Below the pieces are notes generated by a model, which made no database searches, was not told the origin of the DNA, and worked only from the letters and a program-made list of their open reading frames with translations. The position numbers and the translations under genes are program-made. From Aselliscus stoliczkanus (Eukaryota > Chordata > Mammalia > Chiroptera > Hipposideridae), in the NCBI GenBank assembly GCA_033961575.1, contig CM066737.1, positions 104,886,709 to 104,950,708 on the forward strand: DNA of 64,000 bases. Reading direction: 5' to 3'. Below are positions 54,916-64,000 of the stretch, one piece after another. Within the stretch, counting starts at the first letter, position 1, and each line of letters begins with the position of its first letter.

Positions 54916-55600
54916 CACATAGTTTCTTAAAAGATATCAATCAATAAAATATTAAAGTGTATATCATAGGTCTATATTCAACACATATTGATTAGGTCAG
55001 GAATTAAACATATGGAAACAAGTAGAATCCTACTTGTATTTAGCATCCTCTAGAGAGCATCTATGATCCATTCTGTCAATTATATCCTACTAAATGTTCG
55101 CAACACAAGGGTTAAGGGACCTTAATAGTATTCTGGGGTTCCAAAGGAACTTTCTATCTTAGAATACTATTCAGAGTAAAGATGCATTGATATATTCAAC
55201 TAGTATAAATTTTAATGTGAGGGAAGTGTCTTTTCAGGGAAGGTCAGAAATCATTTGCTTCTTGAGTATCTCAATTTGAATGACCTAATTCTCTGCACGT
55301 GGAAATGCAAAGTCAAATCTGTAGGCAAAGCAGGGTTCTTGAAAGGCCAACTTTCCACAGATTGCTATACAGCCTTTTGTCAAGATTACTCAGCCCCTTG
55401 AGGGCCACCCAGGGCTTGGGCAAACTTGCCAAAACTAGAGTCCCCACCTAGAGGTGTGGCACCAGGGCTGTGGTTAGGAAAAGCTTTATTTACTTGCTTG
55501 GAACATCCTCTGTATATCTCCCCTGGGAACCTGTAATGGTGGTGACCAAGGATTCAGAAATTGAAATCCTAGCTAATCACACTTGCTTGCCTTAGAGGCT
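54916..55600. other. Unique sequence, no gene seen
   Basis: No repeat or exon recognised. Confidence 0.4.
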
Positions 55601-55602
55601 GT

Positions 55603-56048
55603 ATTAGTTTCCTGTGGCTGTTATAACAAATTACCACAAATTTAGTGGCTTAAAACAGCACACATTTGATGTGTTATAGTTCTGTACATCAAAAGTCTGA
55701 AATGGTTTTTACTGGTTAAAATCAAGGTGTAAGCAAGGCTGGTTCTTTCTGGAGGCTCTGGTCAAGAATCCATTTCCTTGCCTTTTCCACTATCTAGAGG
55801 CCATTGGCATTCCTTGGTTTGTGGCCCCTTCTTTCTTCTTCAAAGTTTTACATCTTCCAGTATCTCTCTACCCCCCTGTGTAAGGACCCTTGTTATTACA
55901 CTGGGACCACCAGAGTAATTCAGGGTAATCTCCCCATCTCAAGATCCTTAACTGAACTAAAAAATCCCTTTGTAATATAAAGTAACATATGCACAGATTC
56001 TAGGGCTGAAGGATGGACATCTTTGGGGGCCATTATTCTACCACAGAA
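55603..56048 (-). mobile_element. MLT1 MaLR LTR, antisense, near full length
   Basis: GTATTAGTTTCCTGTGGCTG, TTACCACAAATTTAGTGGCT, TCAAGGTGTAAGCAAGGCTG, AAGGACCCTTGTTATTACAC and GGGGGCCATTATTCTACCAC run the length of MLT1 in reverse. Same family as 12333-12776, with no internal region. Confidence 0.88.
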
Positions 56049-56076
56049 ATGTAGCGAAGAGCAGGCCTCTAAATAT

Positions 56077-56102
56077 CAATATCATCATCATCATCATCAT
56101 CA
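56077..56102 (+). repeat. (ATC)n microsatellite
   Basis: About seven ATC/CAT units, interrupting the start of an antisense MIR. Confidence 0.9.
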
Positions 56103-56320
56103 TAGCCCTTAAACACCTACAATGGTCTGGGCATGGATGGTGAATACTCTGTATTCATCATTTCATGTCATCCTTAAACTTCACTGGAGTTTAATGTTGT
56201 TACACCCATTTTACACATGACAACACTGAAGATCTGGGAGGCTTTATGACTTGCCAAGAGTCACCTCTTACTGCAAAGGCCATGATTTTAAGCACTACCA
56301 GGGAATTTTCTTTGGCCTCT
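56103..56320 (-). mobile_element. MIR SINE, antisense
   Basis: TTCATGTCATCCTTAAACTT, CCCATTTTACACATGACAAC, TGAAGATCTGGGAGGCTTTA and CTTGCCAAGAGTCACCTCTT follow MIR in reverse. Confidence 0.8.
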
Positions 56321-57235
56321 CATGGTCACTACAACCATCTCTGTCTAGGGTGAGGGCAGGTTATCCTCACCTGCCCACCTTCTCCTGTCCAGCCTCACGG
56401 CAAAATCTCTGGTACAGCCCTCAGGTCCCATTGCCAACCCAATGTTCAACAAAGACCCAGTTGGGTAAGGGTGACACAGTACCTAGCTCACCTGTCTGCC
56501 TCATTGGGGGTGGGGTCAGTCATTTGACATTTGTTTAGTGCCCACTAGGCACTAGGCACAGTCCCATATCCTGCAGGTCACAGACTTTATGTCAAACCAT
56601 TCTGCATGTCACTGATGCCACATCTACAGCACTTACAACTGTAGTGGCACAACTTGTTCTATACTTTATGATTTAAAACAAGTAGTTATCCTTGACCCTA
56701 ATTATAAGCATATTTAAAATGCACAAGAAGACAAGGTATAGACACTTAAGATTTAGTCATTGTCTTTTCCCTACCCAAGGCAATATTCTTTGACTTTTAC
56801 TTGATTCACTAATTTTAAGTATTATATGTAAATGTTTTTGCTGATTTTCAATGGGAAAACTGAGGTACAGAATGGTTATTTGGTCCATAAAGAGAAAGAA
56901 AAATAACCATGGGGGACCCCAGTCTAAGGCCATCACTAGTGGAGACTGTGAGCCAGCCCTGAGAAATGTCCAGATTGAATGAACTCTGTCTGCAAAGGCT
57001 GGCTTGCCCGTGACTGTGACAGACCACTTACATTTGCCTGCCTGATTTATTTGAATTATGCCTAGAAATCCTCAGAAAATCCCAATTCATCACTTTTCTG
57101 GGACTGGGCACATAAAGTTGCTGGGTCGAGAGCGTATTTTTTAAAGGTGGAAGATACTTGAGCATATCTCCATGTTAAGGAGGTAGAGGCAGAAGAGAGG
57201 GAGCAATTAAAGACAGAGGAGAAACAATAGCCACA
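56321..57235. other. Unique sequence, no gene seen
   Basis: No repeat recognised. AAATGGTAGTGGCACAACTT-like text near 56640 is not placed. No gene-like frame. Confidence 0.4.
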
Positions 57236-58084
57236 AACTTTTCCATTTCCAAAGAAATGGAAAAACAAAAAGTGGTGCATCCATACAACAAAATACAATT
57301 CAGTAATAAAAAGGCATGACCGGGGCCAGCCAAGTGGCTTGTTGGTTAAGAGTTGGCTTGGGAGCACAAGCTCTGAGCAGCAGGGCCCCTGGTTCGGATC
57401 CCACATGGGCCAGTGACACTGCACCCTCTACAGCTAAGATGGTGAACAACAGCTCGACCTGCAGCTGGGCTGCCGTGAGTTGTCAGCAACGGCGTAGACT
57501 ACAGTGGGGCTGCAGTGGGCTGCCGTGAGCCACCATGAGTGGCCGGCAGCTAGCGTGAGCTACCGTGAGCGGCCATCCAACTGCCTCACCAGGGAAGAGC
57601 GCAATGATCACATACAAACATGGGCAATGAAGCGATGTCCTCCACAACTAGACTGAAGAGCAAAACAGGACAGCAACTTGTCTGTTCCCCTTCCCTGGTT
57701 TAACGTGCGGGGCAATAAAATCTTAAAAGAAAAAAAAAAAAGGCACGACCAACTGCTATGTGCAACAATATGGATGAATCTGAAAATCATTATGCTGAGT
57801 GAGAAAAGCCAGACAACAAAGAGTACGTACTGCATGTTTCCATTTACATGAAATTCTAGAAAATGCAAACTAATACAGAGTAACAGGTCTGATCAGTGGC
57901 TGCCTAATGTTAGAAGCAGAGAGAAAGGAATGAACAGCAGAGGTACAAGGACATTTTTGGAGATGATGGAGATATTCTGTATCTTAATTTTGGCAGTGGT
58001 TTCATGGTGTCAAAACTCAATAAACGGTATGCTTTAAATGGATGTCAACGTATATAAGTTATATTTCAATAAAGCTGATTTATA
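57236..58084 (+). mobile_element. Old L1 3' end, split by a SINE
   Basis: Left part 57236-57321 (TGGTGCATCCATACAACAAA) and right part 57751-58084 (ACAATATGGATGAATCTGAA, AATCATTATGCTGAGTGAGA, GTAACAGGTCTGATCAGTGG, TATATTTCAATAAAGCTGAT) are one old L1 end, equivalent to the element at 53340, with a SINE inserted. No coding capacity left. Confidence 0.87.
57322..57736 (+). mobile_element. Bat tRNA-derived SINE, long form, inside an old L1
   Basis: Head GGGGCCAGCCAAGTGGCTTG, B box CTGGTTCGGATCCCACATGG, GGGAAGAGCGCAATGATCAC, CCACAACTAGACTGAAGAGC, end AATAAAATC and A-tail. The target-site duplication AAAAAGGCATGACC (57308-57321) against AAAAAGGCACGACC (57737-57750) has one mismatch. Confidence 0.95.
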
Positions 58085-59478
58085 AGGAAACATACAAGGA
58101 GGACCCTTTGGGTCCCATGGACTGGAAGGGAAACGCTTCTTCCACTGAGAAGGAAGCGAAGGAGATCAAGGTAGAGATGGTCACAGGTCCATTCATGGAT
58201 GAGGAGGGAAAGGGCGAGAGAAAAGGCTGGTTAGCCACCGTTTGTCTAATGCTTCTCAAAAGCTCCCTGCATTACCATCCCCAGCAAAGAGTCTCCTCTG
58301 AATACAGGAATTCGCTAGATCGCCATGAAGTGAATTCACATCTGAAGACTGGAGACCGCCACTGTCACATCTTAACTCACAACGTGTGCCATCCAGGTCA
58401 AATATTTGCAAAGTCCAACCTTCTCCTTATGCCTCTAAATTTAGCCCACCTTCAGCTTGGTATTCCTGTCACATAGAGTCCCTGAGAGCCTCAGCAGCGA
58501 ACTGGCAGATGTGTTTTGAGCGGCATTTTCTTTGACTTCTTCTGAGTGACATTTTCTTTGATTTCTTCCTCTTTTACTTGAATCACTGGCAACTGCAGAA
58601 GCCATAAGAAAGTGGGAGAAAAGGCTTAGTCAGAAAGCGTCAGGCTGAGAGGAGAGCCTGAAAGATAGGAATCTGCAAGCACCTCTGTGGTTATCAACTC
58701 TTTCATTTAACTACTCACCAGAGTATATCAGAAAATATTTTGCAATAATGCAGATAGAGCCATAGCAACCAGACTACAAAGAGAAGTGCAGGCTTCTGGA
58801 AATGGCTCCAAGTCTCTGAAGAGAGATTAGCATTTTGCAGCTTCCACTTCTTTTTGTGTTTGTTTCCTTTCAGTAGCTACTGGAGATACACTGTGTTTTC
58901 TTTACATACCACCGACTAAGGACATTTTGATTTACCAAAGCTGGGTGCGTGGGCCTAAGACTGGAATTCTTCAGTTGGGAGAAATATTAGATTGAACATG
59001 TTTTTCTCAGCCATTAAAAATATCATCCTTAGAACATGTTTTCTTAGCGGCTGTCTAACATCTGGTGCCTTTTTGTATTAGCAATAATTTTTTTATTCTG
59101 CAGAAAAAAACAGGAAACTGTGATGAAGTAGAGAAACGAAAAAACCTTTCCCTCAATGCCCTGCTTGCTAGCTGAAAGGCCTTCACCGAGGGTAAGTTTC
59201 TCAAGTGAACTGAAAGCCAGGCAGCGGCGTCCCCACCCTTGGGTTACACAAGATGAGTTGGGTCATGCACCTTCATCATTGTAGCCATTTGAGCATTTAC
59301 AAAAGAATAATGATATGAGACCCTAAAGAAGACAAATAAATGTGACTATGCCTGTGAAGATGAGCATGGTACTAAGGGGCCCATATGGGGTTCACCTCTG
59401 TAGTGAAATAGGAGCCTACTACTGTCCTTTATCACCCAACAAAATGCTTATCTGCTCTACAGTTTAAAAACAAACAGA
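58085..59478. other. Unique sequence, no gene seen
   Basis: No repeat recognised. A 144-codon frame (58042-58476) starts within the L1 tail, has no motif and is probably chance. Confidence 0.45.
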
Positions 59479-59610
59479 CTGGGCCGGCAGAGTGGCGCGG
59501 TGGCTAATCGCTGGCCTGGGAAGCCAGCGGCCCCGGTTCGGTCCCACATGTGAGGGCCAGTGACACTGCCCTCAAAAACAAAAACAAAAACAAAAACAAA
59601 CCCAAAAAGC
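59479..59610 (+). mobile_element. Bat tRNA-derived SINE, short form, with CAAAAA tail
   Basis: Head GGGCCGGCAGAGTGGCGCGG, GCGGCCCCGGTTCGGTCCCA (B box lacking one base), end CACTGCCCTC and a (CAAAAA)n tail. The flanks share an approximate duplication (ACAAACAGACT against AAAAAGCAGACT). Confidence 0.9.
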
Positions 59611-59636
59611 AGACTACCAAAAGAATTGAAAAAAGA

Positions 59637-60125
59637 TACTCAAATATCTATACATGAGTGTTCACACTGCACTCTTTACAATAGCTAAAAGGTAGAAACA
59701 ACCCAAATGTCCATCTGTAAATGAAAGGACAAATAAAATGTGATCTATCCATACAATGGAATATTATTTAGCCATGAAAAGTAAGGTAGTACCAATACAT
59801 GCTATGACATGGATGAACCCCCCAAAATCATACTAAGTAAAAGAAGCCAGACACAGTTACTTGTTGTATGAGATTCTGTTTATATGAAATATCCAGAATA
59901 GGCAAATCCACAGAGCCAGAAAGCAGACTGATGGTTGCCAGAGGCAGTAAAGGGAAATGGGGAGTGACTGCTGCATGGTACAGGGCTTCCTTTTGGGGTG
60001 GTGAAAAGGTTCTGGAGCTAGATAGAGGTGATGGTTACACAACATTGAGAATGTACTAAATGCCACCGAATTATACACTTTAAAATGGTTCATTTTATGT
60101 TATGTGAATTTTACTGCAAATTAAA
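59637..60125 (+). mobile_element. Old L1 3' end, plus orientation
   Basis: CAAATATCTATACATGAGTG, CAACCCAAATGTCCATCTGT, ACAATGGAATATTATTTAGC, CATGGATGAACCCCCCAAAA and TTAAAATGGTTCATTTTATG, ending TTTACTGCAAATTAAAAATT, are an old L1M-type terminus. It lies just 3' of a short SINE. Confidence 0.87.
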
Positions 60126-60170
60126 AATTGTCCAAGTCAAAATAGATTGCCATGCTGTCACATAAAAAAC

Positions 60171-60348
60171 TTTTTTTTTTTAATTGGGAAACAGCCATGG
60201 TCATTGGTTACACATTGCTTTCATGCTACAATGACATAGTTGATTCTTTTAGGGAGGGCACAGCACACAGTGGCCCATGCGGGAATCGAAACAGCAACCC
60301 TGGTGTTATCAGCATCACGCTCTAACCAACTGAGCTAAGTGGTCACCC
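60171..60348 (-). mobile_element. VES-type bat SINE, antisense
   Basis: T-tract, AATTGGGAAACAGCCATGGT, AGGGCACAGCACACAGTGGC, GGGAATCGAAACAGCAACCC (B box in reverse), then GGTGTTATCAGCATCACGCT and CCAACTGAGCTAAGTGGTCA with CCCC as the head. This is the 'tgctgataacacc' VES subtype, distinct from the others in this window. Confidence 0.9.
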
Positions 60349-60795
60349 CACATGAAAACCTTTTTAATGCAAATAATGCACTCAAGAATAAAATAATTTT
60401 TTTCAAGTTACTATAAAAAAAACCAGACTGGCAAGGAGATGTACTCAATTCATTCTATTAACATTAAGTGAGCCTTCTGCATCTCAGTTAGAGGAAGAGA
60501 GACATGTAAAGAAACCACCTATGCTGTGATGAGGGTAGGAATGCGGTGCAGGAAGTCGGGGTAATTGGGAGGGCTGCTTTGCCCAAAGGGCCTCCAGCAT
60601 GGTAGAAGACAAATATTGACAGTATGTCTTGCATCAGGAGGCCACACCCTTCCTCAGCTTGAATCACATAGAAAAGTTAGTGAGGTGAGGCAGGACTTAG
60701 CTCAAAGGAGCCATCAAGAGTAGAGTTTCCAGAGTTTAGAGATAGAAAAACTCTCCCAAGCTGGCCTGACTCCTCACAGGATGAAAGAGGGCATA
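60349..60795. other. Unique sequence, no gene seen
   Basis: No repeat or exon recognised. Confidence 0.4.
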
Positions 60796-60799
60796 GAGT

Positions 60800-60945
60800 G
60801 AGTACAATTCTGAGTCAGATGTCAGGACTTCAGTCCCAGGTTGGGTCACTGCATGACTATGGACTTGGTTAAGCCATGCAACTTTCTGGGCCTTGGTTTT
60901 CTTTGCTAGGTGCTTCCCAGACTAAACTGACATCACAGATGTATG
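60800..60945 (+). mobile_element. MIR fragment, plus orientation
   Basis: GTCAGGACTTCAGTCCCAGG, TTGGGTCACTGCATGACTAT and CTTTCTGGGCCTTGGTTTTC follow MIR. Confidence 0.75.
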
Positions 60946-61006
60946 TGGAATATTTAAAATATAAAGACTCCCTTAGGGCTGGAGAAAAGGCCCCTTAGAG
61001 ATCAAA

Positions 61007-61172
61007 CAGTGGTTCTCAGACGTGAATCCCCCTGGGGCTTGTTAAAACTCAGATTGTTGGTCCCCACTCTCAGTTTCTGATCCAGTCGGTCTGGGGTGGA
61101 GACCTAGAGATGTTTGCATCTCTAGCACGTTCCCAGTGAGGCTGATACCTCAGTTTGCATTGAGAACCACTG
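61007..61172 (+). mobile_element. MER5A hAT-Charlie MITE, nearly complete with both ends
   Basis: Starts CAGTGGTTCTCAGACGTGAA and ends GCATTGAGAACCACTG, so both inverted termini (CAGTGGTTCTCA) are intact. Internal text TTAAAACTCAGATTGTTGGT, CAGTTTCTGATCCAGTCGGT and AGCACGTTCCCAGTGAGGCT fits MER5A. It is the best-preserved copy in the window. Confidence 0.93.
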
Positions 61173-61194
61173 AAATAAATGAAACTAGTCATTA

Positions 61195-61300
61195 CCAACC
61201 CCAGATGGTCATTGGAATCATCCAGAAAATATTTTAATAAAAAAATACCAGGGCCTCACTCATAATGAACCAGGGATCCTCCAGAGCCCAAGCCGTTCTG
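61195..61300 (+). mobile_element. MER5-like fragment, tentative
   Basis: CAGATGGTCATTGGAATCAT and CCAGAAAATATTTTAATAAA, then CAGGGCCTCACTCATAATGA, resemble a second MER5-type half-copy. Confidence 0.45.
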
Positions 61301-62565
61301 TCCAGCTCTAGATCCAATGATGTTTCTGAGAGGTGGGCCTGGGGTAGGGCTCCTTCAGGGAGTGGGACTGAGAATGGGGGAGAGAAGGACAGAGGGATTT
61401 GCTTGGGCTGCGATGAGCACCATCTCTGGGTCAGGAATCAGCAGCCTATGATGGGAACCATGACCCAGCTCATCTTAGATAAAATGTATTGCCCACTCAC
61501 TGCATGCATTTAGCATCTAAAGAAGTGAAGGAGGGAGATACAACAGGAAGAGAAAAATGGCTTTTGTATAGAGACACTTGGGAAAGATCTGAGGAAGCTT
61601 CACAAAACGTTCCAGACAGTGTGTGTGCTGGTCTGCCAATATTTATTTCTGCATTCCTTTTATTTTATCCAGAATTAAGTCTAAATAACAAGATCTTTTC
61701 AAATAAAAATAGTGTAGCATCAATTCTTCAGGAATGAAATCAAACATACTGGTGTCTTAGTACAAACTGTTCTGAGATGCCATTTCATGGAGTACCTGGA
61801 AGAATGACTAGAGAAAAGGAACTATTCTGTTCCACCGGTTTGTACTTCCTTATCCAGACCTCCGCAACGAATCTTACTTAGAACAACTCCTGCCAACTCT
61901 TCAGATAGTTCCCCTTGAGTTGCTTGTTTGACCTTAAATTATCTGCCAGAACAAAAACAACAGGCAAATAGGTCCTCTTGCTTCAGAAAAAAACAGGATG
62001 TTATAATGTGCGGGCAGGCACATATAACATGGGTGTAACGTGGTAAGCGTCTATGATATGTAATTTATAATGCTACCCCTCCTTGTCCTCAGCCTTGCAG
62101 TAGGACTAAACCTCCTGAATTGTCTTCTCCACAAATGTGATTGCTGTGATCATGCAGCTAGTGGCCTGGCTATTTGGGCAATTCTCCCTGATAACTACCA
62201 TTGTTTTATAAAGCTTCTTGTCAAGAAGAGTGTCCATTCTCTGAGACCATGCTGTTACGTATATTAGCTCCTCAGAGCACTTAGCACAATGCCGAACATG
62301 CAGTGCATTCACAATTTCTTGACATTTCTTTTTGACTCAAAGGAGTACACAACAGAATCCCTGGATGATAGAATTGATTTACTTACTCATCAGAAAATGT
62401 TGCCTTGAATGCACATCTTTAATAGTTCTAAGGCACCCAGAGTCTAGATCTCCGCCATGTCATCCCTGGATTTTTCTTGTGACTCTTGATTCTCTCTTTT
62501 CAAGCCATTTTATTCTATAGCCATGGAATACAGTCATTCTATGCCTCACTTATGAAAGCAGGCAA
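61301..62565. other. Unique sequence, no gene seen
   Basis: No repeat recognised. All frames are below 82 codons. Confidence 0.4.
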
Positions 62566-62569
62566 CTGA

Positions 62570-62720
62570 GGACAGTAGAATGAGGGCTGACCAGGAGTCC
62601 ATTCTTGGTTTGAGTCTCAGCTGAATGTTGGGTAGCTGGGTGACCCTAGACATATCAGTTAAGCTCTCCCAGCCTCCATTTCTTTATCTGAGAAGTGTGC
62701 ATAACGATATCCAACTTCGC
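62570..62720 (+). mobile_element. MIR fragment, plus orientation
   Basis: GGTTTGAGTCTCAGCTGAAT, GTAGCTGGGTGACCCTAGAC, AGTTAAGCTCTCCCAGCCTC and CATTTCTTTATCTGAGAAGT follow MIR. Confidence 0.85.
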
Positions 62721-64000
62721 TATGTCTTATTTTTCCAATTTGAGCGTTAACAACGTAAAAGCAAACAGGGGGTTTTCTGTTCCTTTGGTCTGCACTCCAT
62801 GTTCATTTTGAGCACCCCAATAAGCTAAAGAAAGAGTTGCAGAACTGGTGTTTGGGGGAATAAATGGACAAAGGAAGAAAATATTCTAGGTTTCTAGAGA
62901 AATGTAAAAATCAGAATTATTTTTTTCCATTTTCTTCTGTTCTCTGTAATCTTGGCCTAAGGACAGAGAGGCTTGTAGCAATGTTTGTGAATTGCAGGGA
63001 GTGTGATGTGTGTGCAAGCTAGTGAAACTCAAGAGAAACTCAGAAGGTTTGGAAATCTATTTGCCTGACAGGCAGCGGGAGAGGCCTCCGGCCCCACAGC
63101 CTGACACTGGCCATGCTGCATACAGAAAGGAACGCTTGCTAATGAATTATGTTTGCTAGGTATTAACGAGCCCTCAGAAGAATGATGTGACGTGCCAGCA
63201 TGTCGGTTACGACGGTCTTTATCCTAGGCCCCTGGAAGATCATGATGGGAAGACTTCTAGCCAGTGCCACAGACGAGGCCATTTTCCCACCTCCCCCTGT
63301 CAACAGGTCCCATGTGAGGGTTACCATGGAAAACACTCCCTGCTGAAAAAGTAGTTATGTCTGTAGCCCAGGAGATTCCAGTAGCAACACTATTATGTTC
63401 AGGGACATGGCCCTCTGGGATTTCATCCAAGCTGTAGAAAGACAGCCTGGTGGGGGGGAAGAGCATTATATAAACAAAACTAAAAGAACAGGGAATTCGT
63501 TCATTTACACTGCTGGAAAGAGAACCAACAAGGCTATGACTTAATGGGATCAGCAAAACTGACTTTTAAGATCCAATTTGCTCAGGAATAATTGTGTTTC
63601 ATCTACAGAGAGTTGATTTTCAAGTCATTGAGGGGGCACTTTGCATGAAAAGTAGAATGTCATCAGGGTGCAGATAACACAAAAGACAGTCACTGTAAAG
63701 AGCAGCATTTTGTATAAAAATGAGCATGTATCCAGGAGACTGATGTCATGTCTTTTAGTACAGGAATCACAGAACACGTTGGTGACCAGAAGTTTCAACT
63801 AACTTTGGGCTGAGAAATAGCCCTTGAACAAATCTATAGCAATTACTGGAAGGAAGATAAGGAGATATAATGTCTTCAGTGGATTTTCTAGAAGCAGAGT
63901 TTGTGATTGGGGTTGAGGTATGGGAATTATTGAAGCCATGCTCTTAGGAGAAAATGAGCAAGGGAGGCACGGCAGAGAGGAAGAGGAAGGAGCAAGGCAA
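62721..64000. other. Unique sequence, no gene seen
   Basis: No repeat family recognised in this final stretch. The best frame is 99 codons (63257-63556, minus) and has no motif. Confidence 0.45.

Noticed and set aside
58042..58476. A 144-codon plus-strand frame
   Set aside because: It begins in the tail of an old L1 and runs into unique DNA with no motif.

Overview
The window is a mammalian nuclear sequence, almost certainly from a bat (Chiroptera). The main evidence is fifteen tRNA-derived SINEs of the VES/Rhin type known from bats. They carry a head of the form GGCCGGCC-GAGTGG, a B-box-like GGTTCGGATCCC, and in several copies the VES body about 'CGCAACTAAGATTGAAC'. A rhinolophoid or other Yinpterochiropteran bat is a guess. 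The fossil repeats (MIR, L2, MER5A, MER20, MLT1, old L1M, Tigger) are the normal eutherian set.

I find no protein-coding gene that I can defend and no structural RNA gene. Open frames are short (mostly 60-150 codons) and lie in repeats or in unremarkable intergenic or intronic DNA. The longest (about 320 codons, minus strand, 14905-15864) reads through a TG-rich simple repeat as His-Thr repeats. The region therefore looks like a gene desert or a large intron, and its readable content is transposon history.

Layout: 0-5 kb holds three MER5A copies in 0.8 kb, then mostly unique DNA. 5-10 kb holds a short SINE, MIR and L2 fragments, two MLT1-like LTRs, a compound VES SINE and a long SINE. 10-19 kb is mainly unique, with a CA repeat, an MLT1 LTR inside an old L1-like stretch, a 530 bp TG-rich tract and MER5A copies. 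19.4-20.0 kb holds a decayed mariner whose left end is an inverted copy of its own 3' end, including the transposase C-terminus. 20.3-21.0 kb is an old repeat broken up by a SINE and a Tigger MITE. 23-27 kb is SINE-rich, with an inverted pair of long SINEs around a MER20 that carries a small mariner. 27.4-28.9 kb is an antisense MaLR (ERVL-type) relic with LTR plus internal sequence. 29-48 kb has MLT1 LTRs, MIR, an antisense old L1, a second small mariner and a Tigger. 48.5-50.4 kb is the clearest nested insertion: a truncated L1 inside a bat SINE, both with intact 14 bp target-site duplications. 52.3-52.7 kb is a second MER20 broken by a small mariner. 53-60 kb has three old L1 3' ends, one split by a SINE. 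60-64 kb is mostly unique, with a VES SINE, one nearly complete MER5A and MIRs.

The elements of most interest are two different mariner groups, which in mammals imply lineage-specific invasion, and the clean relative dating given by the nestings. Family names come from recognition of sequence, not from a database search, and boundaries of old repeats are approximate to tens of bases.
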